Assembly: GCA_023418355.1 (NCBI GenBank)
Contig: JAEZZU010000214.1
Coordinates: forward strand, 1 to 12,804
DNA: 12,804 nucleotides
Direction of reading: 5' to 3'
DNA from: Pseudomonadota bacterium
GTDB taxonomy: Bacteria; Pseudomonadota; Gammaproteobacteria; Burkholderiales; Burkholderiaceae_C
Shown: positions 6,000-12,804 of the stretch, one piece after another
How the letters are laid out: every line of letters begins with the position of its first letter
Position numbering within the stretch: position 1 is the stretch's first letter
The notes under the pieces: generated by a model
Databases searched by the model: none
What the model saw: the letters and a program-made list of their open reading frames with translations, nothing else
What the model was told of the DNA's origin: nothing
Position numbers and translations under genes: made by a program

Positions 6000-6089
6000 A
6001 AAAAATAGCTGCCAGCGCTTGAAAATCAATACTTTGAACATGATTAATATTCAAAGTCCTTGATTTGTCTTCGCTGGCAGCTATTTTTT
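6000..6089. repeat. Long hairpin repeat downstream of serB, comamonad family
   Basis: A perfect 18-base inverted repeat (AAAAAATAGCTGCCAGCG at 6000-6017, its complement at 6072-6089) encloses further paired segments: AAATCAA with TTGATTT and ACTTTGAA (6031-6038) with TTCAAAGT (6050-6057). Nearly the whole 90 bases can fold into one hairpin. The outer arm shares 17 bases with the repeat at 841-857. On the minus strand the structure ends in TTTTTT, 20 bases past the serB stop, so it probably terminates serB as well as being a dispersed repeat. Confidence 0.8.
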
Positions 6090-6108
6090 CAGGTGTGATG
6101 GCAGGGGC

Positions 6109-6822
6109 TTACTGCAGAATTTCCAGCAGGCGGTCAAGTCCACCTTCATTGATGCAAACCTTGGCTTCCGCACGCACGCGGGGCTTGGCGTGGTAGGCCA
6201 CGGACAGGCCTGCGGCCTGCATCATGGGGATGTCATTGCTGCCATCGCCCACGGCAATGCACTGTGCAGGCTCGATGCCCAGCAGGCTGGCCACTTCCAG
6301 CAGGGTGCGACGCTTTTCGGCACCGTCGCAGATATCGCCCCAGGGCTGCTCGACCAGGCCGCCGCTCAGCACGCCATCTTTGATCTCCAGCACATTGGCG
6401 CGCACAAAGTCGATGCCCAGCAGACCGCGCACATGCTCGGCAAAGAAGGTAAAGCCGCCGGAGACCAGCAGCACCTTCAGCCCCGCCGCCTTGGCCGCCT
6501 TGACCAGGGTTTCGGCACCGGGCGAGAGCTTCAGGCGCTCGGCCAGCACGCGCTGCATGTCCGCTTCGGTCACGCCGACCAGCTTGCCCACGCGCTGGCG
6601 CAGACTGTCCTTGAAGTCGGTGATTTCACCGCGCATGGTGGCTTCGGTGATGGCCGCCACCTCTGCCTTCTTGCCCGTGGCGTCTGCGATTTCGTCGATG
6701 CACTCAATCGTGATCAGCGTGGAGTCCATGTCAAAAGCAATCAGCTGGTAGTCGCTGAGCTTCTGGGGCGCTGTGATGTTCTGGATGGTCAGACCGGGGG
6801 CAAATTCGGTGGAAGCAGGCAT
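6109..6822 (-). CDS. serB: Phosphoserine phosphatase SerB
   Basis: A 237-residue phosphoserine phosphatase of the HAD superfamily, catalysing the last step of serine synthesis (O-phosphoserine to serine plus phosphate) in the cytoplasm. HAD motif I is FDMDSTLI (residues about 30-37, with the nucleophile and acid/base Asp), followed by the SerB-typical ECIDEIAD and RGEITDFKDSLRQRV cap. Motif II is LLVSGGFTFFAEH, and motif IV is GDGSNDIPMM, with Ser where many homologues have Ala. The protein is full length without an N-terminal ACT domain. The ATG at 6822 has no strong Shine-Dalgarno sequence. It is divergent from the cyclic-di-GMP gene and ends in the hairpin repeat. Confidence 0.96.
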   Translation of the reverse strand: MPASTEFAPGLTIQNITAPQKLSDYQLIAFDMDSTLITIECIDEIADATGKKAEVAAITEATMRGEITDFKDSLRQRVGKLVGVTEADMQRVLAERLKLSPGAETLVKAAKAAGLKVLLVSGGFTFFAEHVRGLLGIDFVRANVLEIKDGVLSGGLVEQPWGDICDGAEKRRTLLEVASLLGIEPAQCIAVGDGSNDIPMMQAAGLSVAYHAKPRVRAEAKVCINEGGLDRLLEILQ

Positions 6823-7116
6823 GGAGGGCTAAGAGCTATGGGTTTCACAAAGCAGCCCCGGTCTTGTGGAGCGGGGCAATGGCGGAATTATCAGCCGGTT
6901 TGCAGTGTCAGGGCTGCGAAGGCGCTGCATCGATTTTTGCGGAAGCAGCAGGAAGCTGCTGCGCAGGATCGTCTGCGCTCCCAAAGTGAGAAAAACCATC
7001 CATATTCGTCTACTCCAGGAGCAGGACGAACTGTATCTGATCGTAAACTCGCCGCCTTCATAAAAAAATCTCTGGCAGACGGTTCAGAGCGCGACACAGT
7101 TTCGAGAGGATCCTGG

Positions 7117-10100
7117 ATGCAGCCCGCTTCATTACCTGCAGACGAAGAACAACGCGTGCAAGCACTGGTCAACACAGGCTTGCTGGACAGCGCTGAGGAG
7201 AAGCGGTTTGAACGGCTTACCAAGCTGGCACAGCAGGTGCTGCATGTGCCTGTGGCGCTGGTATCGCTGGTGGATTCGCACAGGCAGTGGTTCAAGTCCC
7301 GCCAGGGGCTGGAGGTGCGTGAAACATCGCGCGATGTGTCTTTCTGCGCCCATGCCATTCTGGGCAAGGAGATTCTGGAAATTGAGGATGCGCGCGCCGA
7401 TGCGCGTTTTGCGGATAACCCACTGGTCATCGGCCCTCCGCACATCCGCTTCTATGCAGGGGCGCCGCTGTCCACGCAGGAGGGCTATCGAATAGGCACG
7501 CTGTGCGTGGTTGGGGACAAGCCTCGGCGGCTGAGTGGTGAAGAGCGCAGCATCCTGCGCAGTCTGGCCGATTGTGTGGAAGCCGAAATCCACAACATCG
7601 ACCTGCTGCGCCAGAGTCAGGCGCTGCAGATGACCAAAAAGCTGGGTGATGTCATCAGCCAGGCGCAGTCACAGTTCATTCAGGAAGAAGCGCGCCGCCA
7701 GGCCTTGGACAGTTTGCTGCATGGTCTGCTGCAGCTCACGGAAAGTGAGTATGGCTTTATTGGCGAAGTGCGCTACCACGCCGATGGCACGCCTTTTCTG
7801 AAAACCTACGCCATCACCAATATCGCGTGGAACGAGGAAACGCGCGCTTTCTACGACAAGCATGCGCCGGAAGGGCTGGAATTTACCAACCTGCAGTCAC
7901 TGTTTGGCGCGGCACTGCTGCAGCGTGCGCCGGTGATCGTGAACAACCCCGCTCAGGATCCACGCCGCGGGAAACTGCCATCCGGGCACCCGGCACTCAA
8001 GGCTTTCCTCGGCGTGCCTGTCATGCAGGACAACGAGATGCTTGCCATGTTTGGCCTGGCCAACCGTGCCGGTGGCTATAACGAAAAGCTGCTGGACTAT
8101 CTGGAGCCACTGGTGCGCACCATCGGGCAGCTGGTCACGGCGATGCGCATTCACCAGAAGCAGCACCATGTGGAAGCCGAACTCTCACGCCTGTCGCGTG
8201 TGGCCAGCGAAACCACCAATGGCGTGGTCATCACCGACACCACAGGCCGTGTGCAGTGGATCAATGAGGGCTTTACCCGCATGACCGGCTATACGCTGCA
8301 AGAGCTGATTGGCAAGAAGCCCGGCCAGGTGCTGCGCTACCCGGACTCCGAGACGGAAGCTGCCGCCACCATGCGTGCAGCGCTGGCACGTGGGGAAGGC
8401 TTTGAAGTGGAAGTGCAGAACTACAAGAAAGATGGCACTTCCTACTGGGTACGCATCTGTTGCTCTCCGATGCGCAGTCCTCAAGGGGAGCTGCAGGGCT
8501 TCATGGCCATCGAGTCTGACATTACGGCGCAAAGAAAGGCAGAGCAGGAGCTGCGCCAGTTTCGGGATACGCTGGATCAGACACTGGACTGCGTCTACAT
8601 GTTCGATGCCGAGAGCCTGACCTTCTTCTACGCCAACGAAGGGGCCTTGAAACAGGTGGGCTATGAGAAGTCAGAACTCTTCACCATGCACCCCTATGAC
8701 ATCAAGCCTTACTACTCGGAAGCGCAGATACGTGAGGCATTGCAGCCCTTGCTGGATGGCACCCAGCAGGTGGTGACGCTTGATACCGTGCACCGCCATA
8801 AAAGTGGCCAGCTGGTGCCTGTAGAGTCATTTGTGCAATATGTCGCATCGCAGTATGAGCGTCCGCATTTTGTGGCGATTGTGCGCGACATTACCGAACG
8901 CAAGCAAAACGAAGAACGGCTGCGCCATCTGGCTACGCACGATGCGCTGACCGGTCTGCCCAACCGCAGTCTGTTCCTGGAGCGCCTGACGCAGGAGATA
9001 CAGCGCGCGGAAAGCGAGCATTCGTGTTTTGGCGTACTGCTGCTGGATCTGGATAACTTCAAGGTGGTGAACGACAGCTTTGGGCACCATCAGGGCGACT
9101 ATCTGCTCAATGAACTGGCTAAGCGCCTGAGCTGCGCGCTGCGCGCAGGGGATATGGTGGCGCGACTGGGGGGGACGAATATGCAGCCATCCTGGTCAAT
9201 GTGCAGGAGGAAGATCAGGTGCGACTTGCTGCGCAGCGCATGCTCCAGGTGGTGAGCGAGCCAGTCGTGATCAACGGCCAGGAATTTACGCCATCGGCCA
9301 GCATTGGCTATCGCATGTACTCGCAGGACGTGAAGGACGCTGCGACTTTGCTGCGCCATGCCGATGTCGCCATGTATGCGGCCAAAGCCGCCGGGCGTGG
9401 CACAGGCATGGCCTACTGCGTGGACATGGGGGCTGTCTCGAACGAGCACATGCATATCCAGGCGCGCCTGCGCTCTGCCTTGGAAAAGGGTGCGTTCAAG
9501 CTGTTCTACCAGCCACAGGTGGAGACAGCGACAGGCCGCATCATCGGCGCAGAAGCCTTGCTGCGCTGGGACGATCCAGAGCTGGGGCCGGTTTCACCAG
9601 GCCGTTTTATTCCTGTGGCCGAAGCCTCGGGCCAGATCCTGCCGCTGGGGGACTGGGTGCTGGAAACCGCATGCCGCCAGATTGCGCAGTGGCATGACAT
9701 GGGGATGGACATGCTGGTGTCCATCAACCTCTCACCCTACCAGTTCCGGCAGGAAGACCTGGTGCAAAAAATCCGCTCTGCCTGCGAACGCCACCACTGT
9801 CCCGTGCACTTGCTGGAGCTGGAAATCACGGAAAGTGCAGCCATGCAAAGTCCGGAGCTGACCAACCACCAGCTCTCCACGCTGGCGCAGGCAGGCTTTT
9901 CGCTGGCGCTGGATGACTTTGGCACGGGCTATTCCTCGCTGGCACGCCTGGGGCGGCTGCAGGTGAACAAGCTGAAAATCGACCGCAGCTTTATCGTCGA
10001 AATTCCAGGCAGCAAGATGTACGAAACCTTGGTACGCACCACCATCAGTCTGGGCCACGAAATGGGCATGCGGTTGATTGCCGAAGGGGTGGAAACCGAG

Positions 10101-10238
10101 GCGCAGCGCCAGTTTCTGCAAAGCAATGGCTGCTTTGCCTATCAGGGCTGGCTGTTCAGCAAGGCCGTCCCTGCGGACGAGTTTGTGGGCTTGGTGCAGA
10201 AGGTCAATGGCCTGCGGGAGTTATTGCAGGAGGGGTAA
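7117..10238 (+). pseudogene. GAF-GAF-PAS-PAS-GGDEF-EAL cyclic-di-GMP enzyme, frameshifted
   Basis: A sensor-type diguanylate cyclase/phosphodiesterase. The ATG at 7117 has an excellent AGAGGA six bases upstream. Restoring one G would give 1040 residues: GAF at about 30-157, a second GAF at 195-343, PAS at 354-469, PAS at 479-590 (ending RDITERK), GGDEF at 603-758 and EAL at 782-1025. The frame breaks in a run of seven G (9168-9174): eight would encode RLGGDEYAAI, but as given the first frame reads RLGGTNMQ and stops at 9255. An RxxD inhibitory site (RAGD) lies five residues before GGDEY. EAL residues look intact: EALLRW, NLSPYQF, LELEITES, DDFGTGYSS, KIDRSF, AEGVET. As given, neither an intact cyclase nor a fused EAL can be made. 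No membrane segment or signal peptide is visible, so it would sense cytoplasmic signals. The tract may be a sequencing error or slip in vivo. Confidence 0.9.
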
Positions 10239-10556
10239 GGCTGGGGATTTTTGAGTGTTGAGTGTGGTGAGGGGCGGGAATCGAACCACTGCAGTCTTTT
10301 TTGAGGGCAGAGGCCGGTTCGTCGCACCGGCGGGCGAGGTACTTTTTGTGCGCGACAAAAAGTACCCAAAAAGCGCGTCTGCGACGCTGTCCGGCGAAAC
10401 TCTCTTCGCTCCTACGTCGCTCCGCTCAGACAGCCGCCGGAAATTTGATTTTTTATTTCGATCACGCGCGACGCTTGCGCGCGCGGGGTGGTAGCAAGCG
10501 GCGTCGCTCTGTTTGAAAGCCTGCTCTCGACCCAAAGCAGTCGTTCAAGCTGCTTA
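10239..10556. repeat. Palindrome-dense non-coding region (REP-like mosaic)
   Basis: This 318-base gap holds no gene I can support. It is a string of inverted repeats: GTACTTTTTGT (10339-10349) and ACAAAAAGTAC (10355-10365) around GCGCG; a GCCGG/CCGGC hairpin near 10315-10333; TCCGGCG and CGCCGGA about 40 bases apart (10390-10442); and CGCGCGA / GCGCGCG near 10465-10485. The GTACTTTTTGTGCGCGAC motif recalls dispersed repeats in many proteobacterial genomes. A tRNA/tmRNA 3'-end-like piece lies at 10265-10287. The region separates the cyclic-di-GMP gene from a lower-GC peptidase gene. Confidence 0.6.
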
Positions 10557-11300
10557 CTAGCGGTCGCAGTGCTCCAACATCCAAGTCACATATGCAGCAT
10601 CTACGAAGTAAATTTTTCTTGCTTTAGAACCACCTCGAATGATGAGCCCCACATAGTGGAAGAAACCGTCAAATCTTGCAAATACTGGCCCACCACTACA
10701 TCCATCTATATCGCATGCAAATTCGGCGGTATCAATGCAGTAAGTTCCCGGACCCAAGGAGTCTTTGCTGAGCATACCAACAGCGATGAGTGGCGCCTCA
10801 TTGATCTTCTGGTTCTCCCAGTCATATCGGTCTTCAGTATTTGGGAACCCCACAGCAAACAATTGTTGACCCGGCTTTAACTCTGAGGCTGGTCGCCAGA
10901 AACGCTCCATATCCCATGCGTACCAATGCATTTGTTCATCAAGCTCAAAGTCATCATGGACAAGCAGGCAAACCATGTCTTCCAAATCTTGCTGTGCTTC
11001 GGTATTCGGAAACGAAGGGGAGTACATTCCACGCAACGGTAAAGCGACATGGAAGCCAGGGAAGAGGATACGGGTGTGCTGAGGATTTGCACCGCTGTTT
11101 GTGAATACATGTTTGGCAGTGATAGCAAATTGCTTCTTTTTCCACTGCGCCATGAACAAGGTTCCACCTCCCCACAGAGGTTCGTCTGCATTAGCTTGAA
11201 AGTAGACAGGTCTCGTCCCTGTTACCAAGGCTGTATGGATTTCTGCAACGGTAATAAAGTCTCGTTCGTAGTGAGGAGGCAATGCGTTGTTGGCATCCAT
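10557..11300 (-). CDS. Trypsin-like serine peptidase, cytoplasmic, orphan
   Basis: A 247-residue chymotrypsin-fold (S1-like) peptidase. The triad can be placed: His64 in FAITAKHVF, Asp108 in DLEDMVCLLV, Ser202 in DGCSGGPVF (the GxSGGP box is changed to CSGGP after Gly). A GGGTLF strand before the His and a VGLIIRGG strand after the Ser fit the fold. There is no signal peptide, membrane segment or PDZ domain, so it is not a DegP/HtrA protein and probably acts in the cytoplasm. Its base composition is visibly more AT-rich than its neighbours, with rarer codons, suggesting transfer. The ATG at 11300 has only a weak ribosome site. The substrate is unknown; such peptidases sometimes serve as modules in conflict or defence systems, but no partner gene is present here. 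Confidence 0.8.
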   Translation of the reverse strand: MDANNALPPHYERDFITVAEIHTALVTGTRPVYFQANADEPLWGGGTLFMAQWKKKQFAITAKHVFTNSGANPQHTRILFPGFHVALPLRGMYSPSFPNTEAQQDLEDMVCLLVHDDFELDEQMHWYAWDMERFWRPASELKPGQQLFAVGFPNTEDRYDWENQKINEAPLIAVGMLSKDSLGPGTYCIDTAEFACDIDGCSGGPVFARFDGFFHYVGLIIRGGSKARKIYFVDAAYVTWMLEHCDR

Positions 11301-11430
11301 GATGAAATCTGTTCACTTGATAGAGCGAATTAGTATGCTCGACACCATCTTGGGTAATCGAAAGGAAGCGGATTGATGTGACTGCTTCTGGCCGAACGCA
11401 GACACCCCCCAATCGCCACCGCACGTAGGC

Positions 11431-12087
11431 CTATTTCTTCCCATACAAATACAAATCATCCGACCAAGTCGCCAGCCATTCGGGCTTGTAGGCCACAAAT
11501 ACGGCACACACCATGCCGGTGATGACGGCATCACCCCAGGCCATGAGCCACTGCGCTATGCGGGAGAGGTCCTCCTGCACGCCCGGCAGGGCATGGCCCA
11601 GCGCGGCAGAGAGCAGGCCTGCAGCAAACAGGCTGACCAGCGTGCCCACAAAGCCACGGCCAAAGATGTAGACAAAGATGCGTGTGCCCAGCCAGCGGCG
11701 CAGCAGCACACCCCAGAGCATGGCCAAGGTGGCAGGGATGAGTCCGTGCCAGACGGTCAGGCGCAGGGCTTCGGTGGCATCGAGCGACGGTGAAACCAGC
11801 CAGGCCATGGCACCAACGGCGCACAGCGCAGGCACGGCCAGCGGCCAGCCCAGACACAGCATGACCAGACACGCACCGGACCACTGCATCTGCAGCGGCA
11901 TCTGGTGCAGCGTGGGCAAGGCCCACAGCCAGGGCAGGATGACCAGGGTGGCCAGCAGCGGCGTCCACAGTGGCGAGCTGTCGCCATGTTCCTCGGTGAC
12001 CAGTGGCTTGCGGTTGGCCAGCAGCCGCCAGGGTCGCATGAGCAGGGCGGTCAGCAGCGCGATGACAAGAAGCACAATTTCCAGCAT
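11431..12087 (-). CDS. CbiM-like (ECF transporter permease family) membrane protein
   Basis: A 218-residue integral membrane protein with about six hydrophobic segments. The second half (GTRIFVYIFGRGFVGTLVSL, then GDAVITGMVCAVFVAYKPEW and WSDDLYL at the end) resembles small proteobacterial proteins annotated as energy-coupling-factor transporter permeases of the CbiM type. The N-terminal Met-His of true CbiM, which binds the metal, is absent, so cobalt or nickel transport is not supported and the role remains open. The ATG at 12087 is chosen over a TTG at 12117; neither has a clear ribosome site. It lies 66 bases downstream of mfd on the same strand. No ATPase or T-component gene is nearby. 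Confidence 0.7.
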   Translation of the reverse strand: MLEIVLLVIALLTALLMRPWRLLANRKPLVTEEHGDSSPLWTPLLATLVILPWLWALPTLHQMPLQMQWSGACLVMLCLGWPLAVPALCAVGAMAWLVSPSLDATEALRLTVWHGLIPATLAMLWGVLLRRWLGTRIFVYIFGRGFVGTLVSLFAAGLLSAALGHALPGVQEDLSRIAQWLMAWGDAVITGMVCAVFVAYKPEWLATWSDDLYLYGKK

Positions 12088-12153
12088 GTGGCGATTGTGC
12101 GCGTGTCGGGACTGCAAGCACCACCGGTGGCCACAGGCGGTGCTTGCTGTACG

Positions 12154-12804
12154 TCAAGCCTTGAGCGGGGTGCCCAGGCTGCGCAGCACATCGCGCACCA
12201 TCTGCGCGCGGGCCTTGGGCTCGGGCAGCTCGCGTTCAATGCGCAGCTTGTCATTGCCGGCCAGCTTGATGTGCTTGTTCTTCTGGATCAGGCTGATGAT
12301 CTGCATGGGGTCAATCGGCGGATTGGGCTTGAAGGTGATGTTGATCACCCCCGGGGCCGCATCCACCTTGGCCACGCCATAGGGCTCGGACAGCACGCGC
12401 AGGCGGTGCGTGTCGATCAGCGTCTGCGCCTGTGGCGGCAGCTTGCCAAAGCGGTCCACGATTTCTTCGAGCAGGTGGTCGATCTGGTCCGTGGTCTTGG
12501 CGGTCGCCAGCTTCTTGTAGAACGACAGGCGCAGCTGCACATCACCGCAATAGTCGTTGGGCAGCAGGGCAGGCGCGTGCAGATTGATTTCCGTGGTGGC
12601 CGCCATGGGCGAAAGCAGATCGGGTTCCTTGCCGCTCTTGAGGCTGCGCACGGCTTCGGCCAGCATCTCGTTGTAGAGCTGAAAGCCGATTTCCATCATG
12701 TTGCCGCTCTGGTTTTCGCCCAGCACCTCACCCGCACCGCGGATTTCCAGGTCGTGCATGGCCAGGTAGAAGCCGCTGCCCAGTTCTTCCATCTGCTGGA
12801 TGGC
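12154..12804 (-). CDS. mfd: Transcription-repair coupling factor Mfd, C-terminal part
   Basis: The last 216 residues of Mfd, the ATP-driven translocase that removes stalled RNA polymerase from DNA lesions and recruits UvrA. The gene enters from beyond the right edge, so its start is not seen. The visible part begins in the end of the RecG-like translocase module (GSGFYLAMHDLEIRGAGEVL, the TRG region that couples ATP hydrolysis to movement), followed by GENQSG and the conserved GFQLYNEMLAEAV helix. The C-terminal TRCF domain (D7) follows, with LLPNDYCGDVQLRLSFYKKL and VDRFGKLP as landmarks. D7 holds Mfd in a closed state by contacting the UvrB-like module. The TGA stop is at 12156-12154. Confidence 0.96.
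   Translation of the reverse strand, partial: AIQQMEELGSGFYLAMHDLEIRGAGEVLGENQSGNMMEIGFQLYNEMLAEAVRSLKSGKEPDLLSPMAATTEINLHAPALLPNDYCGDVQLRLSFYKKLATAKTTDQIDHLLEEIVDRFGKLPPQAQTLIDTHRLRVLSEPYGVAKVDAAPGVINITFKPNPPIDPMQIISLIQKNKHIKLAGNDKLRIERELPEPKARAQMVRDVLRSLGTPLKA

Noticed and set aside
5866..6054. 62-codon minus-strand frame including IDFQALAAIFYG
   Set aside because: It is the translation of the hairpin repeat at 6000-6089 plus flanking DNA; the QALAAI phrase comes from the repeat arm, not from a conserved protein.
6190..7116. Upstream in-frame extension of the cyclic-di-GMP gene, opening at 6190
   Set aside because: Its first part is antisense to the well-supported serB gene and has no recognisable protein features; the ATG at 7117 has a strong AGAGGA at the right distance and starts directly before the first GAF domain.
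11301..11430. Second attachment-like repeat bounding the peptidase gene
   Set aside because: I looked here for a copy of the GGTTCGATTCCCGCC segment and found none, so no flanked island can be claimed.
12114..12147. Hairpin between mfd and the CbiM-like gene as an intrinsic terminator
   Set aside because: The 12-base stem (GCAAGCACCACC with GGCGGTGCTTGC, one mismatch) is real, but no T run follows on the minus strand, so I do not call it a terminator; it may only slow or attenuate read-through.
1..12804. CRISPR array, insertion sequence, toxin-antitoxin pair or multi-gene defence system
   Set aside because: No regularly spaced repeats, transposase motifs or paired small genes with known signatures are visible on either strand.

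Overview
The window looks like chromosomal DNA of a GC-rich betaproteobacterium of the Comamonadaceae, probably Comamonas or a close relative. This rests on protein resemblance (ArgP/ArgO, SerB, Mfd, small DUF3149 and DUF3820 proteins) and on an ATAGCTGCCAGCGCTTG repeat that I associate with this family. No database search was possible, so names come from recognised motifs.

Layout. 1-207: two almost identical tRNA-Asn genes on the minus strand, behind a promoter with a perfect TATAAT box. 280-1125: two minus-strand membrane protein genes, DUF454/YbaN-like and DUF3149. 1319-1777: a plus-strand DUF2721 membrane protein, converging on argP with a strong hairpin between them. 1850-3495: a divergent pair, argP (LysR regulator) and argO/lysE (basic amino acid exporter), sharing an AT-rich operator region. 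3529-3834: an unrecognised 101-residue protein. 4021-4806: a metQ-like methionine-binding protein gene cut by one in-frame amber codon. 4984-5199: a DUF3820 protein starting at GTG. 5262-5774: an exported Ala/Pro-rich protein with a glycine-zipper segment and a charged helical tail. 6000-6089: a long hairpin repeat ending in T6, just downstream of serB (6109-6822, phosphoserine phosphatase). 7117-10238: a GAF-GAF-PAS-PAS-GGDEF-EAL gene whose frame breaks inside a run of seven G exactly at the GGDEF motif. 10239-10556: non-coding DNA dense in palindromes, with a tmRNA/tRNA 3'-end-like fragment. 10557-11300: a visibly lower-GC gene for a cytoplasmic trypsin-like serine peptidase, the best candidate for transferred DNA here. 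11431-12804: a CbiM-like membrane protein and the C-terminal end of mfd, which runs off the window.

How the genes relate. argP and argO form a sensor-exporter unit for arginine/lysine overflow. The other genes are mostly single units bounded by hairpins, so there is no large operon. Two otherwise well-preserved genes carry single-site lesions (a nonsense codon in metQ, a one-base loss in a G tract in the cyclic-di-GMP gene), which could be real decay, a switchable tract, or sequencing error. I see no CRISPR array, IS element, toxin-antitoxin pair or recognisable multi-gene defence system. The most unusual items are the G-tract at the GGDEF motif, the CHCHD2-like glycine-zipper segment, and the solitary peptidase beside palindromic repeats.
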